A stretch of 13,372 nt of DNA from NCBI GenBank assembly GCA_964541075.1, contig CAZIPZ010000106.1:1-13372 (forward strand). Reading direction: 5' to 3'. A model generated the notes under the pieces. That model ran no database searches, had not been told where the DNA came from, and worked only from the letters and a program-made list of their open reading frames with translations. Below are positions 6,526 to 12,626 of this stretch, one piece after another. This stretch comes from CAZIPZ01 sp964541075. GTDB taxonomy: Bacteria; Acidobacteriota; Terriglobia; 20CM-2-55-15. Each line of letters begins with the position of its first letter. The stretch's first letter is position 1. A program made the translations under genes and the position numbers.

Positions 6526-7524
6526 TCAAAGCTTGGGGTCGATCCACTTGGACATACTTTCATTCGCCGTGAGAGCAAGCACGTCGGTGAGCATCTGTCG
6601 ATTGACATTGCTCCTGACGCTGCTCTCGATAAATCGAAGAAATTCCGACATTGCGAGCAGTCGATCTACATCAGCTCTGCCCGCAAGCTTCGTAATGCGA
6701 TCCCGTATGTCGATATTGACCATGCGGTCCGTAGAGTTTTCTTTGACATAGATGAGGTCGTTGAGAAGAACCGCCATGATGGACATTCTTTCATCGAAGT
6801 CCTGTTTACCTCGCCCCAGTTCGGAGCTCGCGCCCAACAGGTCCTGAAACGTCTCTTCGTCTGCAGTGAGCGCCAGCTCCATAAAGTCGAGAACCACCTC
6901 GCGTTCGCGTTTCAGCCGGATAGGGTCCAGATTTCGCGCGCGGCCAATGCTCCCCTGAGACCACCTGACGAGCAATTCATCGGAGACGCCGTGGCGTCTA
7001 ATTTCATCCAGAGTCAATGGTGTGAAGTGATAAGTCTGGCATCGGGATCGAACGGTGAGGAGCAATTCGTGGACGTTCAAAGTAATGAGAATAAAGTAGG
7101 AATTTTCCGGTGGTTCCTCAAGGCCTTTTAGCAACGCGTTCGCCGCCTCGGCGTTCATCATGTTTGCAGGGTCGATGATGAATATCTTGTTCGCCCCTTC
7201 CAAAGGCCGAAACTGCAGCGTCGCAAGGATCTGCCGAATTTGGGCGATCTTGATCTGGGTTGAATCGTCATCGACTCCAACCATCACAACATCAGGATGA
7301 GTATTCGCATCGACCTTTCTGCAATTGGGACATTCGTCACAGAAGTCTGCGGGGGCGCGGCTGCCTGTGCAATTCAAGGCTTTGGCAATCATGAGAGCGC
7401 AGGTTTTCTTTCCGACGCCTTCAGGACCGGAAAAAATCAGGCCATGAGGAAAACGGTCGTCACGGATTTTTGCACAGAGTCGCTCGACAACTCTGCGGTT
7501 ACCGATGAATGAATCGAACTTCAC
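6526..7524 (-). CDS. holB: DNA polymerase III delta-prime subunit (clamp loader)
   Basis: Delta-prime is the stator of the clamp-loader AAA+ complex that opens and loads the beta sliding clamp. The 332 residues have a P-loop GPEGVGKKT (33-41), a zinc module with Cys52, Cys62, Cys65 and Cys68 (CDECPNC), a Walker B-like FIIDPAN (115-121) and the SRC motif VRSRCQ (158-163) that delta-prime offers to its neighbour. The Walker B reads DPAN instead of Asp-Glu, consistent with weak or no ATPase activity in this subunit. Followed by ANALLKGLEEPPENSYFIL, the pattern is that of DnaX and HolB. The short length and lack of DnaX C-terminal domains favour HolB. It starts with GTG overlapping the tmk stop as GTGA, so translation is likely coupled. 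Confidence 0.9.
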   Translation of the reverse strand: MKFDSFIGNRRVVERLCAKIRDDRFPHGLIFSGPEGVGKKTCALMIAKALNCTGSRAPADFCDECPNCRKVDANTHPDVVMVGVDDDSTQIKIAQIRQILATLQFRPLEGANKIFIIDPANMMNAEAANALLKGLEEPPENSYFILITLNVHELLLTVRSRCQTYHFTPLTLDEIRRHGVSDELLVRWSQGSIGRARNLDPIRLKREREVVLDFMELALTADEETFQDLLGASSELGRGKQDFDERMSIMAVLLNDLIYVKENSTDRMVNIDIRDRITKLAGRADVDRLLAMSEFLRFIESSVRSNVNRQMLTDVLALTANESMSKWIDPKL

Positions 7525-8153
7525 TGGTCCAAGCCAAGCACTTGAAGAATGTCTCGATGAACTTGAGTGACAGGACGATCGGCCGGAATAATCCGGATCC
7601 GCGCATCGTGCGAAGCCAGATTCAAGTAACCATCACGAACGCGGTGATAGAACTCGAGGTCCTCCATTTCGAATCGCCCCTCGTCTTCGACGCGCTGGTG
7701 ATTGCGTGAGCGGGCGCGATGGAGTCCGACACGCGGCTCGATATCGAGCAAGATTGTGATATCCGGTCTGAACTTGTCGCACACCAGGTCCGTCAGTCTC
7801 TCGATCAGATCAACAGGAATGCCGCGCCCGTAGCCCTGATAGGCCATTGACGCATGATAAAACCGGTCACAGATCACCATGTCTCCGCGATCGAGCGCTG
7901 GGGTGATTTTTTCCGCAATGTTTTGGCTGCGAGATGCATAGAAGAGGAGCAGTTCCGCCGCGGCCGTTAAATGTATCGTTTCGGAATTCAAAAGGATCTT
8001 GCGAATTCCTTCGCCGACTGCAGTTCCTCCAGGCTCCCGAGTAATGGTGTGGGGAACAGAAAACCGGGTGAGGTGCTCCGAGAGAAGGCCGATCTGTGTT
8101 GTTTTGCCGCATCCTTCGATGCCTTCAAAGCTGACGAATCGCCGCTGTGGCAT
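7521..8153 (-). CDS. tmk: Thymidylate kinase (dTMP kinase)
   Basis: Tmk phosphorylates dTMP to dTDP with ATP, supplying dTTP for DNA synthesis. The 210 residues are typical. The P-loop reads GIEGCGKTT (11-19), the thymidine-binding TREPGG is at 38-43, the DRF motif follows in VICDRFYHASMAYQG (93-107), and the lid region (about 143-165) is rich in Arg and Glu. ATG 8153 is chosen because FVSFEGIEG must sit near the N terminus. The gene begins inside the 3' end of thiI (29-bp overlap) and has no recognisable Shine-Dalgarno sequence. Its stop overlaps the holB GTG. Pairing tmk with holB is a common replication-related arrangement in bacteria. Confidence 0.96.
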   Translation of the reverse strand: MPQRRFVSFEGIEGCGKTTQIGLLSEHLTRFSVPHTITREPGGTAVGEGIRKILLNSETIHLTAAAELLLFYASRSQNIAEKITPALDRGDMVICDRFYHASMAYQGYGRGIPVDLIERLTDLVCDKFRPDITILLDIEPRVGLHRARSRNHQRVEDEGRFEMEDLEFYHRVRDGYLNLASHDARIRIIPADRPVTQVHRDILQVLGLDQ

Positions 8154-9302
8154 AGGTCGGGTATTGTAACAAAACCTCAGCGGCTTCTTCGGACAGCTTA
8201 ATCGCCTCGGCGACGTTCAGCCGGGCCTCTGACGCTTCGATATCCGGAAGGCTGGCGCGCGTCTCGGGATGTTTCGGTACGAAAAGCGAACAGCAGTCTT
8301 GGTCTGGCTGAATCGAGATTTCGTAGGTGCCGATTTTGCGAGCAACTTCAACGATTTCGATTTTGTCGTCCCCGATAAGTGGGCGAAGAATCGGCATCGA
8401 AACCGCACGGGAAATCGCGTCGATGTTTTCGATTGTCTGAGATGCAACTTGTCCGACGCTATCGCCCGTCACAAGAACTCGGGCCTTTTCTTTTTTTGCA
8501 ATCGCCTCGGCCAGGCGCAGCATATATCGTCTGTAGAGAATCACCCTGGTTTCCGGCGGCGTTTCCACCATGATATGTCGCTGCNNNNNNNNNNGACCTT
8601 GGACTGAAGCTGATAGCGGGACAACAGTGCGGCGGCTTGTTTTGCTTTTTCCTGGGACTCCTTGTTCGTATACGGAAAACTATGGAAGTGAACGAAAACG
8701 GCGGTGCATCCACGCTTTATCATTTTCCATGCTGCAACAGGTGAATCGATGCCGCCCGAGAGGAGAACGACGACTTTACCACTCGTTCCAACCGGCAGGC
8801 CGCCGGGACCGGGGAGTCGCTCGGTGTACATCAGAGCGAATTTCTCCACGACCTCGATCGAACAGGTCAGTTCCGGGTTTTCGAGGTCGACGCGGGCTTG
8901 CGAGCGTTCCTTGACGTAGGCGCCGACCCGGGTGTTGATCTCAACGGAAGTATGTGGAAAGGTTTTGTCCCCTCGGCGGGCGTCAATCCGAAAGGAGTCA
9001 AAGCTCAGCGCCTGGATGAGACGCCAGGCGTCCTTCTCCATTTCGTCCAGCGACAGTGGAGACGTCCAAGCCTCCGCGAAGTAGGCAATTCCAAAAACGT
9101 GCCTCAGGCGCGCTTTGATTTCCATCACGTCGGCTTGTAAAGTGAGAGGCAGAAGAAGGCGTCCCCAAATTCTTCGAACCTGCCCGGCTCCGCAATCGGC
9201 TAGCGTTTGATTGATGTTCCCGCAGAGCCTCCCTTCAAAGTAGTCCCGGTTGCCCTTCTTCAGACCCAGTTCGTTGTAGTGAATGACGATGTACCGATCC
9301 AC
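8125..9302 (-). CDS. thiI: tRNA 4-thiouridine synthase / thiamine sulfurtransferase ThiI, split by an assembly gap
   Basis: ThiI activates tRNA U8 with ATP for thiolation to 4-thiouridine, and in some bacteria also passes sulfur to thiamine synthesis. The N-terminal part (9302 to about 8595, 236 residues) has the ferredoxin-like domain, a THUMP domain (about 60-165) and the PP-loop LLSGGIDSPVAAW (180-192). The C-terminal part resumes at about 8583 with QRHIMVETPPE and includes ARVLVTGDSVGQVASQT and the sulfur-accepting region QPDQDCCSLFVPKHPETRA. A run of 10 N separates them, and they are in different frames only because the N count is not the real length. About 395 residues are expected, without the C-terminal rhodanese domain found in E. 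coli ThiI. The start is GTG 9302: HYNELGLKKGNRDYFE is where family members begin. The gene overlaps tmk by 29 bp. Confidence 0.9.
8163..8171 (-). promoter_or_regulatory. Possible internal extended -10 promoter before tmk
   Basis: On the - strand TGTTACAAT (8171 down to 8163) matches the extended -10 pattern and lies 10 bp before the tmk ATG, inside the 3' end of thiI. The expected start would be only a few bases before the ATG, and tmk lacks a Shine-Dalgarno sequence. It sits in coding sequence with no -35 match, so chance is quite possible. Confidence 0.25.
8585..8594. other. Run of 10 N: assembly gap inside thiI
   Basis: Ten N stand between two halves of one recognisable ThiI protein. To keep the frame, the true gap length must be 2 modulo 3. 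By comparison with the usual spacing between these family segments, about 20-23 bases (7-8 codons) are probably missing. The length estimate comes from recalled family sequences, not an alignment. Confidence 0.9.
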
Positions 9303-9309
9303 AGTTCGA

Positions 9310-9337
9310 ATTATAGGCCAATCCGGAATCGTGAAAA
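9310..9337 (-). promoter_or_regulatory. Sigma70-like promoter for thiI operon
   Basis: On the - strand a perfect TATAAT (9315 down to 9310) is preceded, after a 16-bp spacer, by TTTTCA (9337 down to 9332), which matches four of six -35 positions. The -10 ends only seven bases before the GTG start at 9302, so the expected transcription start falls at or beside the start codon and there is no room for a Shine-Dalgarno sequence. It would drive thiI-tmk-holB-hfq-pdxA. Confidence 0.6.
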
Positions 9338-9393
9338 GACCCGCCGGATTGATCTGGACGTTCGGGGGCCGCCGCCGCCAACTTGTAGCGCGA

Positions 9394-9402
9394 TGTTAGA
9401 AT
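9394..9402 (+). promoter_or_regulatory. Extended -10 promoter candidate for ku operon
   Basis: TGTTAGAAT matches the extended -10 pattern and is identical to the nonamer before rseP. It stands 34 bp before the ku ATG, upstream of a good Shine-Dalgarno sequence (AAGGAGG, 9422-9428). No -35 hexamer is evident at the normal spacing. It shares the 134-bp divergent spacer with the thiI promoter; the two -10 elements are about 80 bp apart. Confidence 0.5.
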
Positions 9403-9436
9403 CAAGTTTACCGACGTTCCCAAGGAGGATGCGTTC

Positions 9437-10312
9437 ATGAGAGCCATTTGGAAGGGCAATATCAGTTTCGCGCTGGTATCCATTCCGATATCCCTTTTCA
9501 GCGCCACCCGCAGAAACGAGTTGTCCTTTCACTACCTCCATAAAAAAGACATGAGTCCCGTTTCGTATAAACGGTTTTGCGATACAGAGGACGTCGAGGT
9601 GTCATGGGACGAGATAACGCGGGGATACGAGTACGAAAAAGGCCAATACGTCGAGATTACCGATGAAGATCTGGAAGTAGCCGATGTGGAGTTCACCAAG
9701 GCGATCCAAATCATCGAGTTCGTCAAAGAAGACGAAATCGATCCCGTCTATTTCGACAAGCCATATTACCTGGAGCCTCAAAAAGGCGGGGAGCGCGCAT
9801 ATGCCTTGATGCGCGAGGCTCTCGGTCAATCGAAACGAGTCGGAATCGCCAGAGTCGTTTTGAAGTCTCGAGAGCATCTGGCCGCGGTGAAAACCGTGGG
9901 AGAGATGATGACTTTGCAGACCATGCGTTTTGCGCATGAGATAGTGGAACCCGGGGAACTCAACCTGCCCAAAATGGAAGTAACAAAGAAGGAGATGGAT
10001 CTCGCTAACACCCTCATCGACTCGATGTCGGACAAGTTCGATGCAAAGAAGTACAAGGATGAATACCACGACAAGGTGTTGGAAGTGATCCACATGAAAG
10101 TGGAAGGCGTTTCTCCCAAGACTCCGGCCGCCAAGCTGAAGGCTCCCGGAAAGGTTGTCGATCTTATGGAGGTCCTGAAGCAGAGTCTGAAGGAAACGCA
10201 GAAAAAGGGCGGGGCGCCTAAAATCACCGAAGTCCCTACAGAAGAGAACGAGACGGTGGGAACTGCAGATGGCCGGGCGGCCAAAACCACACGGACCAGA
10301 AAGGCCAGATGA
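9437..10312 (+). CDS. ku: Bacterial Ku, DNA end-binding protein of non-homologous end joining
   Basis: Bacterial Ku forms a homodimeric ring on double-strand ends and recruits ligase D for end joining. The 291 residues start with MRAIWKGNISFALVSIPISL, the hallmark N terminus of the family, and continue with the beta-barrel core (to about 220), including YFDKPYYLEP (105-114) and the LQTMRFAHEI segment (160-169). The conserved VVDLMEVLKQSL (240-251), the region that contacts LigD in other bacteria, is present, followed by a Lys/Arg-rich tail (KTTRTRKAR) typical of extended, DNA-binding Ku tails. AAGGAGG lies about eight bases before ATG 9437. No ligD is in the window, and the stop overlaps yggS (ATGA). 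The first copy-number or paralogue question cannot be answered here. Confidence 0.96.
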   Translation: MRAIWKGNISFALVSIPISLFSATRRNELSFHYLHKKDMSPVSYKRFCDTEDVEVSWDEITRGYEYEKGQYVEITDEDLEVADVEFTKAIQIIEFVKEDEIDPVYFDKPYYLEPQKGGERAYALMREALGQSKRVGIARVVLKSREHLAAVKTVGEMMTLQTMRFAHEIVEPGELNLPKMEVTKKEMDLANTLIDSMSDKFDAKKYKDEYHDKVLEVIHMKVEGVSPKTPAAKLKAPGKVVDLMEVLKQSLKETQKKGGAPKITEVPTEENETVGTADGRAAKTTRTRKAR

Positions 10313-10968
10313 ATCAAGTCGGCGAGAACTGCCGCCGGATTCTTGACCGTATTCGAGAAACTGCCATTCGTTGCAACCGGGATCCGGAATCGATCCGGCT
10401 CATCGCAGTCACTAAGACCGTATCAGCCGCACATATCCGTCAATCCGCCGAGGCAGGGATCATCAACATTGGAGAAAACCGACTTCAAGAGGCGCTGGGA
10501 AAGCGCGAAGAGCTCAGACATCTTCCTTTGACATGGCATTTCATCGGAAAACTCCAAAGCAACAAGGTTCGAAAAATCGTCGAGAACTTTGATTGGATTC
10601 AGTCGGTGGATCGCGCCGAGCTTTGCAAAGGGCTCAACGAATACGCAACCGTTCCGACGCCGGTCCTGATTGAGGTTAAGCTGGCGGATGAACGGAGCAA
10701 AGCCGGCGTTGCGCCAGAAGAACTGGCGGCTCTCGCCCTTCAGTTCAAGCAGTATGAGAGATTACAGCTGCGTGGGCTTTTTGCGGTGCCGCCATTTTCT
10801 GAGGATCCTGAGAATTCCAGGCCTTACTTCGCCAGGCTTCGAGAACTTGCCGAAAGCCTTGCGCTTCGAGAACTCTCGATGGGAATGAGCAACGACTTCG
10901 AAGTGGCGATCCAAGAAGGGGCCACAATGCTCCGAATCGGAACGGCCATCTTCGGCGCTCGCCGATGA
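10309..10968 (+). CDS. yggS: YggS/PROSC-family pyridoxal 5'-phosphate homeostasis protein
   Basis: YggS proteins bind PLP and keep free PLP and amino acid pools balanced; no catalytic activity is established. The fold is the N-terminal TIM-barrel of alanine racemase without its second domain. The 219 residues contain the PLP lysine Lys36 in LIAVTKT, then GENRLQEA, WHFIGKLQSNK, IQSVDR, and the phosphate-binding SMGMSNDFEVAIQEGATMLR near the C terminus, all in the usual order. A short AAGG precedes ATG 10309, and the start overlaps the ku stop by ATGA. A DUF167 gene follows with another overlap, the same yggS-yggU-like order seen in many bacteria. PdxA, in the facing operon, makes precursors of the ligand. 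Confidence 0.94.
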   Translation: MNQVGENCRRILDRIRETAIRCNRDPESIRLIAVTKTVSAAHIRQSAEAGIINIGENRLQEALGKREELRHLPLTWHFIGKLQSNKVRKIVENFDWIQSVDRAELCKGLNEYATVPTPVLIEVKLADERSKAGVAPEELAALALQFKQYERLQLRGLFAVPPFSEDPENSRPYFARLRELAESLALRELSMGMSNDFEVAIQEGATMLRIGTAIFGARR

Positions 10969-11231
10969 TGTTAAGAGTTCGGGTCATACCGAACGCCAGG
11001 AAGACGGAGTTTGCCGGCCTACGCGAAGGCGAACTGGTGCTGCGATTAACCGCGCCAGCCGTGGAGGGCAAGGCCAACAGAGCCGCCGTTGAAGCGGTTT
11101 CTCGAAGTTTTGGTATTTCTCGTCGCAATGTGCGGCTCGTTTACGGAGAAAAGAGTAGACACAAGATTTTTCAAATTGTAGGCTTGGAACAGAGTGACCT
11201 CGAACAAAGGCTAGCCGAGCTAAGTCACTGA
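10965..11231 (+). CDS. DUF167 / UPF0235 (YggU-like) small protein
   Basis: This 88-residue protein belongs to the DUF167 (YggU) family of unknown function. The family core is visible: RVIPNARKTEFAG near the N terminus, ELVLRLTAPAVEGKANRAAV in the middle and VRLVYGEKSRHKIFQIVG near the C terminus. It is soluble, with no membrane segment. The start is ATG 10965 or the adjacent ATG 10968, overlapping the yggS stop (ATGATG), so translation is probably coupled. Genes of this family often follow yggS or yggT, which supports the assignment but does not give a function. Confidence 0.9.
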   Translation: MMLRVRVIPNARKTEFAGLREGELVLRLTAPAVEGKANRAAVEAVSRSFGISRRNVRLVYGEKSRHKIFQIVGLEQSDLEQRLAELSH

Positions 11232-11245
11232 ACCTGTTACTTTTC

Positions 11246-11701
11246 ATGGACAATGCTGAACAGAGTGTAGGATCTGCTGAATCCACTCAGGAATCCACCC
11301 TTCCAACGAAGCCGGTCAAACTAACGCGGGTTAGCATGGCTGCTACTTTAGCGATCTGTTCCGGAGCATGGCTGGTGCCCGGACTTGGTCACATTCTGTT
11401 GGGCAGATGGGTCCGTGGGTTGATTTTTACCGCGTGCGTTGCGTCGATGTTCATGCTTGGCATCGCAATGCAGGGCAAGCTCTATGACCTCGCGATTCAG
11501 GAGCCGCTTCAGGTTTTTGCGTTTATTGCCAATGTAGGCGCCGGCGGGCCGTATATCCTTGCTGAGATGTGGGAAAAGGGTATCGGGACAATGACGTCGA
11601 CAACATACGATTACGGCACGACGTTTCTATGGGTGTCGGGGCTTTTGAATTACTTGATCGTACTCGATACGTTCGATATCGCGCAGGGCAGAAAGCCGTG
11701 A
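11246..11701 (+). CDS. Four-helix membrane protein, DUF6677-like
   Basis: This is a 151-residue integral membrane protein of unknown role. Residues 1-30 are polar (Ser, Glu, Thr, Pro), probably a cytoplasmic tail. Hydrophobic segments lie at about 31-53, 58-76, 86-106 and 126-146. The first contains GAWLVPGLGHILLGRWVRGL, a Gly/Pro-rich turn followed by basic residues that resembles TM2-type small membrane proteins. I recall a similar protein as DUF6677, mainly in Acidobacteriota, but this was not searched. It starts 14 bp after the DUF167 gene with no clear Shine-Dalgarno sequence. Its stop overlaps the GTG of the next small gene. The link to Ku or YggS is only positional. Confidence 0.75.
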   Translation: MDNAEQSVGSAESTQESTLPTKPVKLTRVSMAATLAICSGAWLVPGLGHILLGRWVRGLIFTACVASMFMLGIAMQGKLYDLAIQEPLQVFAFIANVGAGGPYILAEMWEKGIGTMTSTTYDYGTTFLWVSGLLNYLIVLDTFDIAQGRKP

Positions 11702-11874
11702 AAGTCTCGCACTTCGAAGCCCTCCTGTTGTTTTCAGTAATCGTATCCACGGTCTTTGCTCTCATCACAAAAAACGAACCTATCGAGCAGTTGATGTACG
11801 GTGTGCTCGTTTTTCTTTCCTTTCTGGCCGTCGCCTTCGTGATTGGGTGGATCATGTATCCGCTTCCGCTGTAG
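11698..11874 (+). CDS. 58-residue two-helix membrane protein, unknown
   Basis: The frame is open far upstream, but everything before 11698 overlaps the preceding gene in another frame. GTG 11698 overlaps that gene's stop as GTGA and gives a clean 58-residue product, MKVSHFEALLLFSVIVSTVF onward. Two hydrophobic segments (about 8-23 and 33-54) are joined by a short polar loop, KNEPIEQ, as in a helical hairpin. No catalytic or binding residues are apparent and I do not recognise the family. The GTGA coupling and the strongly membrane-like composition support a real gene, perhaps a partner of the four-helix protein. It ends 23 bp before the convergent hemD stop. Confidence 0.6.
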   Translation: MKVSHFEALLLFSVIVSTVFALITKNEPIEQLMYGVLVFLSFLAVAFVIGWIMYPLPL

Positions 11875-11897
11875 ATGTTCTCGATTTCCCGAAGATC

Positions 11898-12626
11898 TTA
11901 TTCGAAGTAATTTCGAATTGCTGCGACCAAAGCTGCTGTCGTGGATTCTTGCGGCTCTATGGCAGGGTGTAGGCCAAGCAGCCTTGCCGCCTCGCGAGTG
12001 ACGGGACCGATAACCGCGATGGGAACGTCCGCCAGTTCCGGTGCTAGGTGTTCCGGTATTGTTGAAGGGCTGGTGAAAACAATGCAATCCACTTTCTCTG
12101 AAGTAATAATCTTTTTGAGGTCTCCGGAGTCCGATTGGACGGTGCGGTATACGACCACCACGTCGACGGTTGCGCCCCGTCGGCGAATTTCATCGGGCAG
12201 CAGCTCGCGGGCGACCTCCGCTCGTGGAAACAGGACGTGAATTCCCACCATCAGCTGAGGAAAAGCATCAAGCAACCCTTCCGCCCTAAAATCCACGGGA
12301 ATAAGCGCCGGCTTTAGCCCCCATTCGATCACCTTTGCGGCCGTCGCCGAACCAACGACTGCAATCGGAACGTTGCATGCAACGCCTGCAAGCCTTTTAC
12401 AAAACTGATTCACTGCGTTGGCGCTCGTGAACAACAACCACTGATACGCATCGAGTCGCCTGATCGCTGCGTCAACTGGTTTCCAGCTCTTGGGTGGGAT
12501 GATTTGTATGGTGGGGCACTCGATGACGCGTGCGCCAGCATCCTCCAGCTGCAGCCTGAGGCTTTCAGACTGTGCGGTCGCTCGAGTGATGACGACGGTC
12601 TTACCGGTCAGTTCCTTGTGCGGCAA
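11898..12626 (-). CDS. hemD: Uroporphyrinogen-III synthase
   Basis: HemD cyclises hydroxymethylbilane with inversion of ring D to make uroporphyrinogen III, the common precursor of haem and other tetrapyrroles. The family is poorly conserved, but KTVVITRATAQSESLRLQLE near the N terminus, WLLFTSANAVNQF, AVVGSATA, VDCIVFTSPSTIPEHL and PIAVIGPVTREAA follow the two-domain HemD pattern. The first ATG, at 12743, would add 39 residues that only translate hemC in another frame, so TTG 12626 (242 residues, a normal length) is preferred; CTG 12611, just after AAGGAA, is a less likely alternative. The start lies 26 bp inside the end of hemC, so the two are probably co-translated. Confidence 0.86.
   Translation of the reverse strand: MPHKELTGKTVVITRATAQSESLRLQLEDAGARVIECPTIQIIPPKSWKPVDAAIRRLDAYQWLLFTSANAVNQFCKRLAGVACNVPIAVVGSATAAKVIEWGLKPALIPVDFRAEGLLDAFPQLMVGIHVLFPRAEVARELLPDEIRRRGATVDVVVVYRTVQSDSGDLKKIITSEKVDCIVFTSPSTIPEHLAPELADVPIAVIGPVTREAARLLGLHPAIEPQESTTAALVAAIRNYFE

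Noticed and set aside
8125..9302. thiI as a genuine frameshifted pseudogene
   Set aside because: The frame change coincides exactly with the N run, and all motifs on both sides are intact, so an arbitrary gap length explains it.
9826..10317. Antisense open frame (163 codons) opposite ku, with hydrophobic stretches
   Set aside because: Antisense to a strongly supported Ku gene, no family motif and no ribosome site; hydrophobicity arises from reading Lys/Glu codons in reverse.
11900..11918. Perfect inverted repeat ATTCGAA-GTAAT-TTCGAAT across the hemD stop, possible terminator
   Set aside because: The stem is weak (7 bp, only two G-C pairs) and no T-run follows on either strand; it mostly lies inside hemD coding sequence.
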